A DNA stretch of 12,971 nucleotides from an uncultured Collinsella sp. (lineage in GTDB: Bacteria; Actinomycetota; Coriobacteriia; Coriobacteriales; Coriobacteriaceae): positions 1 to 12,971 of the forward strand of contig UQZI01000060.1 of assembly GCA_900545555.1 (NCBI GenBank). The letters run 5' to 3'. The notes under the pieces were generated by a model. That model worked only from the letters and a program-made list of their open reading frames with translations, was not told the DNA's origin and made no database searches. Of this stretch, positions 1 through 6,686 are shown one piece after another; positions within the stretch are counted from its first letter, which is position 1; each line of letters starts with the position of its first letter. The position numbers and the translations under genes were made by a program.

Positions 1-732
1 CCGGGCGGTGTGGCGGCGGCCGATGGCCCGGAGGACATGGTCCTCCATGGTCTGGGGGTTCACCGACACCCGGGTGACGCCGTGGCGCTTCGTGCCGAGC
101 GCTCGACCGAGGAGCTCTATGCCGCCCCCGCTGTGCTCGATGCCGCCCTCGCCACGCTCTCCGTCGCGCTGGCCGCCATGCACGGGGCCGCGCCCAAGCA
201 GACGGGTTTCACGCCGGGCGAGGTCGCGCATGCCGCCTGGCCGACAGCGGGCGAAGACATCGCGTCCGCGCTCGTTCTCGAGGGCTGTGCGCGCGGCGTG
301 TGCACCGTCGACGGTGCCGAGGTGTTCGACCCGCACTCTGCCGCTGCGGCGATACGTGTGGTGCGCGAGGCGAGCCAGCGCATCGTGGCCGTCCTCGACG
401 AGGCGGGTCTCGGTGCGGCGACGCTGACCGAGGTGGGTGAGCGTCTGCAGCTCGATCGCGACACCATGACGCGTGCCCTGCGCGAGCTTTCGCTCAACCG
501 CGCGATCGTTAAGATCGAACGCGACGTTGCCTTGTCTGCCGCCGCCGAGGCCCATGCACGTGAGGTCGTCGCCGCGGCTATCGAGGCCGACGGCGGCGCT
601 GCCACGACGAGCGTGCTGCGCGAGGCCCTAGGCGTGTCACGCAAGCGCGCCATTAGCATCCTGGAACACCTGGATGCGATGCGTTTTACGACGCTCGACA
701 AAGAGGCCGGCGGCCTCAGATCCCTGCGCTAG
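1..732 (+). CDS. selB: Selenocysteine-specific translation elongation factor SelB, C-terminal part (5' end outside window)
   Basis: This is the 3' part of a gene already open at base 1 (frame 1) and ending in TAG; 243 residues are visible. SelB is the EF-Tu-like GTPase that carries Sec-tRNA to UGA codons marked by a SECIS hairpin. Its GTPase and beta-barrel domains precede the winged-helix repeats that bind the SECIS RNA. The visible part looks like that winged-helix region: helix-rich and Ala/Arg-rich, with a segment resembling TLTEVGERLQLDRDTMTRAL and a last wing with VSRKRAISILEHLDAMRF followed by a terminal LRSLR. SelB proteins typically end in a block of the type 'ARKYAVALLEYLDRIGFT..VLR', which fits. 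The GTPase motifs are outside the window, so the call rests on the C-terminus plus the neighbouring selC tRNA gene, which makes it strong. The first in-frame ATG in the window is internal and is not the start. Confidence 0.9.
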   Translation, partial: PGGVAAADGPEDMVLHGLGVHRHPGDAVALRAERSTEELYAAPAVLDAALATLSVALAAMHGAAPKQTGFTPGEVAHAAWPTAGEDIASALVLEGCARGVCTVDGAEVFDPHSAAAAIRVVREASQRIVAVLDEAGLGAATLTEVGERLQLDRDTMTRALRELSLNRAIVKIERDVALSAAAEAHAREVVAAAIEADGGAATTSVLREALGVSRKRAISILEHLDAMRFTTLDKEAGGLRSLR

Positions 733-749
733 GGCTCCGAATCGCCGCT

Positions 750-911
750 CGCCACAAAACCGGCCTATCTACTACGTTTAAGTGACTACCCTCGACCATT
801 TCAAAAACCGCAAAAACAAAACCGCAGGTAGATGACTTGCCGATGTTACGAAAAAGTGGGTATGGCTAACCCTTGCTGGTTAAACGTAGTAGATGGGCCG
901 TTTTCGTGGCG
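750..911. repeat. 162-bp imperfect inverted-repeat element between selB and selC
   Basis: Arms of 32 nt (750-781 and 880-911) pair almost completely: 31 base pairs with one G-T wobble and one single-base bulge on each side. The inner 15 bp (767-781 with 880-894) are perfect. The left arm contains ATCTACTACGTTTAA and the right arm its exact complement. The 98-nt centre carries two copies of AAAACCGCA (804-812 and 818-826), a third GTAGAT (828-833) that could compete for the left arm, and a small TAACC/GGTTA hairpin (867-871 with 878-882). It lies wholly between genes, starting 17 bp after the selB stop and ending 17 bp before the selC -10 box. It looks like a miniature element or a structured RNA. 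I see no clear target-site duplication and no protein. The arms are directly visible; the function is unknown. Confidence 0.85.
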
Positions 912-925
912 CGACACTGCGCGTT

Positions 926-934
926 TGGTAAAAT
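926..934 (+). promoter_or_regulatory. selC promoter, extended -10
   Basis: TGG followed by TAAAAT (-10 at 929-934) is an extended -10 box. Transcription would begin near 941, just before the mature tRNA 5' end at 947. No good -35 is present at the usual spacing. The nearly identical TGG-TACACT stands before the molybdenum hydroxylase operon. Confidence 0.5.
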
Positions 935-946
935 ACCGCCACGTTT

Positions 947-1043
947 GGGAACGGATGGGCTCCGGTGGGCCCCGCGGTCCTCAAAACCGTTGTGAGGCGT
1001 GCAAAACGTCTTGGATGTGTTCGATTCACATACGTTCCCGCCA
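947..1043 (+). tRNA. selC: tRNA-Sec (anticodon TCA)
   Basis: This is a 97-nt selenocysteine tRNA that includes an encoded CCA. The acceptor 5' strand GGGAACG (947-953) pairs with CGTTCCC (1033-1039), followed by discriminator G1040 and CCA 1041-1043. The long 6-bp D stem typical of bacterial tRNA-Sec is present (957-962 with 967-972, loop CGGT). The anticodon stem 974-978/986-990 holds loop CCTCAAA with TCA at 981-983. A long variable arm forms from 994-1000 with 1006-1012. The T arm is 1015-1019/1027-1031 with loop TTCGATT. Together these identify selC, which decodes UGA as selenocysteine with SelB. One oddity is that the eighth acceptor position, normally paired in bacterial tRNA-Sec, is G954 opposite A1032. 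Confidence 0.96.
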
Positions 1044-1053
1044 ACGCATCCTG

Positions 1054-1095
1054 CCAACCACCACAAAGGTGCCCGTCCTCTTTGTGGTGGTATGG
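1054..1095. repeat. Long G/T-rich hairpin after selC (REP-like or transcript end)
   Basis: ACCACCACAAAG (1057-1068) pairs perfectly with CTTTGTGGTGGT (1080-1091). CCA (1054-1056) can add three more pairs with TGG (1093-1095) across a bulged A1092. The loop is about 9-11 nt. There is no T-run behind it, so it is not a standard rho-independent terminator. It could still end or protect the selC transcript, or be a REP-type palindrome. The inverted repeat is certain; its role is not. Confidence 0.75.
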
Positions 1096-1209
1096 ACCAT
1101 GTGGACGAAACAGCTTCGAAACACGCGATTTGTACGTCGGGTGCTCAAAAACGCTTCTACCTGCATCGTAATCAAAACGAAACATCTGCTCGTCGGTTTA
1201 TGCGAAACT
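1096..1209. other. Intergenic stretch with no recognised gene
   Basis: This part of the 573-bp gap between selB and gdhA is visibly poorer in G and C than the genes. Reading frames crossing it also run through selC or antisense to gdhA and have no ribosome binding site or recognisable protein. I see no RNA gene or repeat here beyond short palindromes such as TTCGAA. Confidence 0.5.
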
Positions 1210-1239
1210 TTGCTGCAACAGTGCGATATTATCCATACT
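1210..1239 (+). promoter_or_regulatory. Possible gdhA promoter
   Basis: TTGCTG (1210-1215) and CATACT (1234-1239), 18 bp apart, are moderate matches to -35 and -10. An alternative -10 is TATTAT at 1227-1232, without a good -35. The start would fall just before the leader hairpin at 1249. The assignment is weak. Confidence 0.3.
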
Positions 1240-1248
1240 CGATAAAGC

Positions 1249-1282
1249 TCGCGGCGCATAGGGTGCCGCGACCAACATTTTT
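1249..1282 (+). promoter_or_regulatory. gdhA leader hairpin followed by a T-run (possible attenuator)
   Basis: TCGCGGCGC (1249-1257) pairs with GTGCCGCGA (1263-1271) through a 5-nt loop, giving nine pairs including one wobble. Five T residues follow at 1278-1282, six bases after the stem. The gdhA ribosome binding site (GGAGG, 1297-1301) lies just downstream. It could be a weak attenuator, an mRNA-protecting 5' hairpin or a protein-binding palindrome. Confidence 0.45.
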
Positions 1283-1305
1283 CGTTTCCCATCATTGGAG
1301 GAAGC

Positions 1306-2661
1306 ATGAGCTACACGCAGAAAGTTCTCGAAGAGCTCAAGGCCCGCTATCCCGAGCAGCCTGAGTTCATCCAGGCCGCGACCGAGATCCTCGGCACCAT
1401 TCAGCCGGCGCTCGACGCCCACCCCGAGTACGAGGAGGCCGCCCTGCTGGAGCGCCTCGTCGAGCCCGAGCGCATCGTCATGTTCCGTGTTCCCTGGGTC
1501 GACGACCAGGGCAAGGTCCAGGTCAACCGCGGCTATCGTGTCGAGTTCAACTCTGCCATTGGACCCTACAAGGGCGGCCTGCGCTTTAACCCGACGGTCA
1601 CCCTGGGTATGCTCAAGTTCCTGGGCCTGGAGCAGATCCTCAAGAACAGCCTGACCACCCTTCCCATGGGCGGCGGCAAGGGCGGCTCCGACTTTGACCC
1701 CAAGGGCAAGTCCAACAACGAGATCATGCACTTCTGCCAGTCCTTCATGACCGAGCTCTATCGTCACATCGGCCCCAACACCGACGTTCCCGCCGGCGAC
1801 CTGGGCGTTGGCGGCCGCGAGGTTGCCTACCTGTTCGGTCAGTATAAGCGCCTGACCAACGAGTGGACTGGCGTCCTCACCGGCAAGGGCCTCTCCTTTG
1901 GCGGCTCGCTCGCCCGTACCGAGGCCACCGGCTACGGTCTGGTCTACTTTGTGGACGAGTACCTCAAGAGCCGCGGCGACTCCTTCGAGGGCAAGAACGT
2001 CGTCGTTCACGGCTCCGGCAACGTCGCCATCTACGCCGTCCAGAAGGTCTCCCAGCTCGGCGGCAAGGTGCTCGCCTGCTCCGATACCCACGGCTGGGTC
2101 GAGGATCCCGACGGTATCGACTACACCGTGCTCGAGCATGTCTACAACAAGAAGCGTTCCGGCCACGACAAGGGCGTTACGCTTGCTATGTACGTTGACG
2201 AGAAGCCCAACGCCGTGTGGCACGAGGGCGACGGCCGCGGCGTTTGGCAGCTGCCCTGCGACATCGCGCTGCCCTGCGCTCGCGAGAACACGCTGCTGCT
2301 CGAGGACGCCCAGGCGCTCGTCGCCAACGGCTGCAAGGTGGTCGGCGAGGGCGCGAACATGCCCACGACCATCGAGGCCACGACCTACTTCCAGGAGAAC
2401 GGCGTTGCCTTTATGCCTGGTAAGGCTGCCAACGCCGGTGGCGTGCTCGTGTCCGGCCTGGAGATGAGCCAGAACGCCGAGCACCTGTCCTGGACCTTCG
2501 AGGAGGTCGATGGCAAGCTCGAGCAGCTCATGCGCGGCATGTTCCACAACGTGGACGATACCGCCAAAGAGTATGGCCAGGAGGGCAACTTTGTCATGGG
2601 CGCCAACATCGCCGGCTTCCTGAAGGTCGCCGACGCCATGCTCGCTCAGGGCGTCTGCTAA
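1306..2661 (+). CDS. gdhA: NADP-type glutamate dehydrogenase
   Basis: The 451-residue protein has the usual size of the hexameric bacterial enzyme, which makes glutamate from 2-oxoglutarate and ammonium with NADPH in the cytoplasm (E. coli GdhA type). The substrate-binding half shows GPYKGGLRF (residues 86-94), the catalytic-lysine loop PMGGGKGGSDFDPKGKS (Lys125), and PAGDLGVGGREV with the catalytic Asp165. The Rossmann half has VVVHGSGNVAIYAV around residues 232-245 and CSDTHG near 258-263, the place where NADP preference is set. The C-terminal helix region includes EGANMPTT and the KAANAGGVLVSGLEMSQN block. ATG 1306 has GGAGG (1297-1301) four bases upstream. It is a single-gene unit closed by the terminator at 2704-2737, and nothing suggests damage. 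The enzyme could assimilate ammonium or ferment glutamate; the sequence cannot decide. Confidence 0.97.
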   Translation: MSYTQKVLEELKARYPEQPEFIQAATEILGTIQPALDAHPEYEEAALLERLVEPERIVMFRVPWVDDQGKVQVNRGYRVEFNSAIGPYKGGLRFNPTVTLGMLKFLGLEQILKNSLTTLPMGGGKGGSDFDPKGKSNNEIMHFCQSFMTELYRHIGPNTDVPAGDLGVGGREVAYLFGQYKRLTNEWTGVLTGKGLSFGGSLARTEATGYGLVYFVDEYLKSRGDSFEGKNVVVHGSGNVAIYAVQKVSQLGGKVLACSDTHGWVEDPDGIDYTVLEHVYNKKRSGHDKGVTLAMYVDEKPNAVWHEGDGRGVWQLPCDIALPCARENTLLLEDAQALVANGCKVVGEGANMPTTIEATTYFQENGVAFMPGKAANAGGVLVSGLEMSQNAEHLSWTFEEVDGKLEQLMRGMFHNVDDTAKEYGQEGNFVMGANIAGFLKVADAMLAQGVC

Positions 2662-2703
2662 ATTCAGCTTGACATAGCTCCGTACAGCACCCGCTGATGC
2701 GCT

Positions 2704-2737
2704 AAGGCTCCCGACCATATCGGCCGGGAGCCTTTTT
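2704..2737 (+). terminator. Rho-independent terminator after gdhA
   Basis: AAGGCTCCCG (2704-2713) pairs with CGGGAGCCTT (2725-2734). The helix continues with CC/GG inside after an A-C mismatch, and T residues run to 2737. This is a textbook terminator 43 bp after the gdhA stop. Its CGACC...GGCCG apex recurs in the clpX terminator. Confidence 0.93.
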
Positions 2738-2767
2738 CTATGGTGGTGAGGGTCGTGCGCCCTCGTT

Positions 2768-2776
2768 TGGTACACT
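2768..2776 (+). promoter_or_regulatory. Promoter of the molybdenum hydroxylase operon, extended -10
   Basis: TGG plus TACACT (-10 at 2771-2776) gives an extended -10 with a predicted start near 2783, after the gdhA terminator and 25-40 bp before the first gene. No convincing -35 is seen. Confidence 0.45.
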
Positions 2777-2800
2777 TAGAGGTACTGGACAAGTAAAGAG

Positions 2801-3715
2801 ATGGGGGAGAACGTGCTCAAGTTCGGTACCTACGTCCGTGTTGGAAACGCGGTCGAAGCCTATGAGCTCTTGCAGAAGAACCGCAACAACAAGATTGTGG
2901 GCGGCGGCATCTGGATGCGCCTGGGTTCGCGTCGTGTGGCGACGGCGATTGACCTTTCGGCCTGCGGACTCGATCAGATCGAGGAGACCGAGACCGAGTT
3001 TCGCATCGGTGCCATGTGCACCCTGCGCCAGCTCGAGCGTCATGCCGGGCTCAACGCGCTTGTCAATAATGTCTTCGAGTTCGCCGTCCACGACATCGTG
3101 GGCGTGCAGCTGCGCAACACCGCCACGGTGGGCGGCAGCATCTACGGCCGCTTTGGCTTCTCGGACGTTCTCTCCGCCTTTCTCGCGCTCGATTCCTATG
3201 TTGAGCTGACGGGCGCCGGTCGCGTGCCGCTCGCGGAGTTCGTGCGGATGGGCTACGTGCGCGACGTGATCGAGCACGTCGTGGTCGTCAAGCACGAGTA
3301 CCGTGCGAGCTACGAGGCCGTGCGCAAGGCTGCGACCGACTTCCCCTCGCTGAACGTCACCGCCGCCTGGTGGGACGGATCCTGGCACGTCACCGTGGGC
3401 GCCCGCCCGCTGCGCGCAACCTTGCTGCAGGGCGAGGCGTGTGGCCTCACCAGCGAGCAGCCTTCCGAGGACGAGCTGCGCGCCCTGGCCGCGTCCGTAC
3501 GCGCGCTGAGCTATGGCACCAACCTGTGGGGTTCGGCCGACTACCGCCGCCGCATCTCGGCCCCGCTTGCCGTCCAGGCTGTGCGTCGCGCCGCCGGCAT
3601 CGAGCTTTCGGCCGCGCTTGCCCACGAGCTCGAGGGCGTGCAGATTCCTAAGTTTGCCACGGACGAGTATTCCTGCCGCCGCGTGCCCGGCGTCGATTCT
3701 AGCGAGGTGCGCTAA
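2801..3715 (+). CDS. Molybdenum hydroxylase (xanthine dehydrogenase family) FAD-binding subunit
   Basis: The protein has 304 residues, close to the roughly 290 usual for the FAD subunit of three-part molybdenum hydroxylases. The subunit passes electrons from the iron-sulfur clusters to NAD or another acceptor. The N-terminal FAD_binding_5 fold shows KIVGGGIWMRLGSRR (residues 31-45, where the family has its AGGTDL-type loop) and NTATVGGSIYGR (106-117), followed by SDVLSAFLALD. The C-terminal third resembles the CO dehydrogenase flavoprotein C-domain. The start is uncertain. ATG 2801 has only a weak purine run upstream. GTG 2813 has GGGGGAG just before it and would give a start beginning LKFGTYVRV, closer to the family N-terminus. 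The stop overlaps the next start by one base (TAATG), indicating coupled translation with the Mo/Fe-S subunit. The closest architectural relative is E. coli YgfM with XdhD. The substrate is unknown. Confidence 0.9.
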   Translation: MGENVLKFGTYVRVGNAVEAYELLQKNRNNKIVGGGIWMRLGSRRVATAIDLSACGLDQIEETETEFRIGAMCTLRQLERHAGLNALVNNVFEFAVHDIVGVQLRNTATVGGSIYGRFGFSDVLSAFLALDSYVELTGAGRVPLAEFVRMGYVRDVIEHVVVVKHEYRASYEAVRKAATDFPSLNVTAAWWDGSWHVTVGARPLRATLLQGEACGLTSEQPSEDELRALAASVRALSYGTNLWGSADYRRRISAPLAVQAVRRAAGIELSAALAHELEGVQIPKFATDEYSCRRVPGVDSSEVR

Positions 3716-6546
3716 TGGCTGCCAAACTCATCGATCTTTCCTTTACGCTCAACGGCCGCAAGGTCAAGGTTCAGATTGCCCCCGACACCATGCTCTTTTC
3801 GCTTTTGCGTGAGCAGGGTTGCGCGTCGGTGCGCTGTGCCTGCGAGACCACCAACTGCGGTCTGTGCACGGTGTGGCTCGACGGCGACCCGGTGCTGAGC
3901 TGCTCGGTTCCCGCCGCCCGTGTTGAGGGCCACACCATCGCCACGCTTGAGGGCCTCAAGGCCGAGTCCGAGGCGCTCGCCCGTGCGATGGCTTCCGAAG
4001 GTGCCGAGCAGTGCGGTTTTTGCGCCCCCGGCCTCATCATGAACGTGCTGGCGCTTGCCCGCGCCGCCAAGGAGGACCCGAGCCTCGTCGCCACGCGCGA
4101 GGAGCTCTCGCGCCAGCTGGCTGGCAACCTCTGCCGCTGCAGCGGCTACGAGAGCCAGCTGCGCGCCATCGTCCGCTTCCTTAACGAGTCCGGCGTGCAG
4201 GTGGGCTTCGAGATGCCCGAGCTGCCGGTCAATAACACCAGCTCTGACGGCGTCACCTACAAGCAGATTACCCACAAGCAGCCCAAGAAGGACTCGAAGG
4301 CGCTGCTCGAGGGTCGTCCCGTCTACACAGGCGACATGGTGCCCGCCGGCGCGCTCATCGTTAAGCTCAAGCGCAGCCCGTATGCGCGTGCCAAGATTCG
4401 CTCCATCGATACGTCGCGTGCCCTGAAGGTACCCGGCGTCGTGGGCGTCTACACCTACGAGGACGTGCCCCAGCGCCGCTTTACCATCGCCGGCCAGAGC
4501 TACCCGCAGCCGAGTCCCTACGACCGCCTGATCCTCGAGAACCTCGTGCGCTATCAAAACGAGGAGGTGGCGATTGTCGCCGCCGAGACCGAGGAGGCCG
4601 CCGACAAGGCGCTCAAGCTCATCAAGGTCGACTATGAGGTGCTCGAGCCGCTGCTCGACTTTACCCAGGCACTCGATAACGACATCGTGGTCCACCCCGA
4701 GGGCGACGTGACCTTTATGTTCCCGCAGGGCGGCGATGTCCCGCGCAACCTGGTGTGCAGCGGTACCAGCGATTACGGCGACCTGGACGAGGCCTTCGCC
4801 CAGAGCGACATCGTCTTTGAGCGCACCTACACCAGCCAGGCCACGCAGACCGCGCCCATGGAGACCTTCCGTGCCTTCGCGACGACCGACGCGTTCGGTC
4901 GAATCTCGGTGACCACCTCCACGCAGGTGCCCTTCCACGTGCGCCGCATGGTCGCGCAGTCGCTCGACATTCCCCAGTCGCAGGTGCAGGTCATTAAACC
5001 GCGCATCGGCGGCGGCTTTGGCTCCAAGCAGACGGGCTGCTGCGAGATCTTCGTTGCGTTCGTCACCCAGCAGACCGGCCGTCCGAGCTATTGTTGCTAC
5101 ACCCGCGAGGAGACCATCACTGCGGGCAACTCGCGCCACCAGATGCAGATGACCGTTAAGCTGGGCGCCATGAACGACGGCACCATCACGGCCATCGACT
5201 TGCACACGCTGTCCAACGCGGGCGCGTACGGCGAGCACGCCACCACGACGATCGGCCTATCGGGCCACAAGAGCCTGCCCATCTACAACCATGTGAAGGC
5301 GAGCCGCTTTAGCTGGGACGCTGTCTACACCAATACCAACCGCGGCGGCGCGTATCGCGGCTACGGTGCCACCCAGGGCCAGTTTGCCGTGGAGAGTGCC
5401 GTCAACGAGCTCGCTGACATGCTGCACATGGACCCCGCCGACCTGCGCCTTAAGAACATCGTGCGCGAGGGCGAGATCATGCCGCAGTACTACAACGAGA
5501 AGCTCAACGCCTGCGCGCTCGACCGCTGCCTGCTGCGCGCGATGGACATGGTCGGCTGGCGCGACAAGCCGCTGGCCGTCGACCTGGGCGACCGCGTGCG
5601 TGCTCTGGGCTGTGCGCTCACCATGCAGGGCTCGGGCATTTCCAACGTGGATATCGCCGGCATCGACATGCGCCTGGAAGAGGACGGCTTCATTTCCATC
5701 GGCACCGGCGCCACCGATAACGGCATGGGCGTCGACACGATCCTGGCGCAGATTGCCGCCGAGGAGCTGGGCGTGGAGAGCTCGCTGATCGTGGTGCGCG
5801 GCGTGGATACCGACGTGTCGCCGTTCGACGCCGGCTCGTACGCGAGCTCCGGTACCTACGTGACGGGCCTGGCAGCCAAGAACGCCGCAAGCGAGCTGCG
5901 TGAGAAGATCTGCGCCAAGGCCGCCCAGATGTGGGACGTGGACGCCGCCGACGTGGTCTTTGATGGCCAGTACGTGCGCCTGTCCGACGAGCGTGCCGCG
6001 CGCGAGCAGAACCGCTACCTCACGCTGCGTGACTTTGCCAACCTGTGCGTCAAGAACATCGCGGGCGGCGACGCGCTCACCTCGCATGCCTCTGCCTGCC
6101 TGCCCGTTTCGCCTCCGCCGTTTATGGCCGGCATTGCCGAGGTCGAGGTCGACAAGGCCACCGGCAAGGTGACTGTGGTGGACTATGCGGCGGCCGTCGA
6201 CTGCGGCACCGTGATCAACGAGGCGCTCGCGCGCGTCCAGGCCGAGGGCGGCATTGCCCAGGGCATCGGCCACGCGCTCTACGAGATCGTGGAGCACGAC
6301 GACCGCGGCCGCCTGCGCACCGGCAACTTTATGAGCTACAAGCTGCCCACGCGCCTGGATATCGGCAGCATTCGCGTGGCCTTTGAGCCGAGCTACGAGC
6401 CTACGGGCCCGTTTGGCGCCAAGTCGATCGGCGAGGTCGTCATCAACACGCCGCTCGCCGCCGTGGCCTCGGCCGTCGCGCACGCCACCGGCCACCAGGT
6501 GCGCTCGCTGCCGATCACGGCCGAGAAGGCCCTGCTGGGGGAGTAG
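3715..6546 (+). CDS. Molybdopterin-dependent hydroxylase, fused [2Fe-2S] and Mo-binding subunit (XdhD/YgfN-like)
   Basis: This 943-residue fusion oxidises a substrate, probably an N-heterocycle or purine, at a molybdenum-pterin centre and passes electrons through two [2Fe-2S] clusters to the FAD subunit encoded just upstream. The first cluster is bound by Cys43, Cys48, Cys51 and Cys63, and the second by Cys100, Cys103, Cys140 and Cys142; all eight are present. The Mo domain runs from about residue 190 and shows GGGFGSKQ (432-439), GGAYRGYGATQGQF (544-557, with the Arg548 conserved in the family), DTDVSPFDAGSYASSGT (698-714) and GAKSIGE (901-907) with the catalytic Glu907. E. coli XdhD (956 residues) shares the fused layout, GGGFGSKQ and GAKSI.E. 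Classical xanthine dehydrogenase has Glu, not Gln, after GGGFGGK, so xanthine may not be the substrate. The start is ATG 3715, with GAGG at 3704-3707. Selenium dependence is possible but not shown by sequence. No XdhC or YqeB maturation gene lies in this window. Confidence 0.92.
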   Translation: MAAKLIDLSFTLNGRKVKVQIAPDTMLFSLLREQGCASVRCACETTNCGLCTVWLDGDPVLSCSVPAARVEGHTIATLEGLKAESEALARAMASEGAEQCGFCAPGLIMNVLALARAAKEDPSLVATREELSRQLAGNLCRCSGYESQLRAIVRFLNESGVQVGFEMPELPVNNTSSDGVTYKQITHKQPKKDSKALLEGRPVYTGDMVPAGALIVKLKRSPYARAKIRSIDTSRALKVPGVVGVYTYEDVPQRRFTIAGQSYPQPSPYDRLILENLVRYQNEEVAIVAAETEEAADKALKLIKVDYEVLEPLLDFTQALDNDIVVHPEGDVTFMFPQGGDVPRNLVCSGTSDYGDLDEAFAQSDIVFERTYTSQATQTAPMETFRAFATTDAFGRISVTTSTQVPFHVRRMVAQSLDIPQSQVQVIKPRIGGGFGSKQTGCCEIFVAFVTQQTGRPSYCCYTREETITAGNSRHQMQMTVKLGAMNDGTITAIDLHTLSNAGAYGEHATTTIGLSGHKSLPIYNHVKASRFSWDAVYTNTNRGGAYRGYGATQGQFAVESAVNELADMLHMDPADLRLKNIVREGEIMPQYYNEKLNACALDRCLLRAMDMVGWRDKPLAVDLGDRVRALGCALTMQGSGISNVDIAGIDMRLEEDGFISIGTGATDNGMGVDTILAQIAAEELGVESSLIVVRGVDTDVSPFDAGSYASSGTYVTGLAAKNAASELREKICAKAAQMWDVDAADVVFDGQYVRLSDERAAREQNRYLTLRDFANLCVKNIAGGDALTSHASACLPVSPPPFMAGIAEVEVDKATGKVTVVDYAAAVDCGTVINEALARVQAEGGIAQGIGHALYEIVEHDDRGRLRTGNFMSYKLPTRLDIGSIRVAFEPSYEPTGPFGAKSIGEVVINTPLAAVASAVAHATGHQVRSLPITAEKALLGE

Positions 6547-6575
6547 CGGGTCGGCGAACAAGTCGTAATGGGCGG

Positions 6576-6599
6576 GGCGGGGCAACTCGCCCCGCCTTT
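6576..6599 (+). terminator. Probable terminator after the molybdenum hydroxylase operon
   Basis: GGCGGGGC (6576-6583) pairs with GCCCCGCC (6589-6596) around an AACTC loop, followed by only three T residues. The all-GC stem 30 bp after the stop fits a terminator, though the short T-run makes its strength doubtful. Confidence 0.7.
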
Positions 6600-6658
6600 C
6601 GCACTCGTGGTGAGGTCGTGAGCCTGTAAAACGTGTGCGTGCGCTTGTCGTTCGTATC

Positions 6659-6667
6659 TGCTATCAT
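6659..6667 (+). promoter_or_regulatory. tRNA-Leu promoter, extended -10
   Basis: TGC plus TATCAT (-10 at 6662-6667) predicts a start near 6674, about 13 bp before the mature tRNA. TTGTCG at 6645-6650 is too close to serve as a normal -35. Confidence 0.5.
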
Positions 6668-6686
6668 TCCTAGTCTGTGCGCTCAT

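Noticed and set aside
832..1245. 137-codon + strand frame between selB and gdhA
   Set aside because: It runs through the right arm of the inverted repeat and the whole tRNA-Sec gene, has no good ribosome binding site, and contains no recognisable protein.
1198..2775. 525-codon open frame on the - strand across gdhA
   Set aside because: It mirrors a strongly conserved gene in a GC-rich genome, has no ribosome binding site or recognisable family, and its sequence is low-complexity Val/Leu/Gly/Ala-rich. It is a codon-bias shadow.
2743..6620. Shared GTGGTGAGG(G)TCGTG at 2743-2757 and 6607-6620, each behind a terminator
   Set aside because: The match is short, needs a one-base gap, and its distance to the next promoter differs (11 versus 39 bp), so chance is likely.
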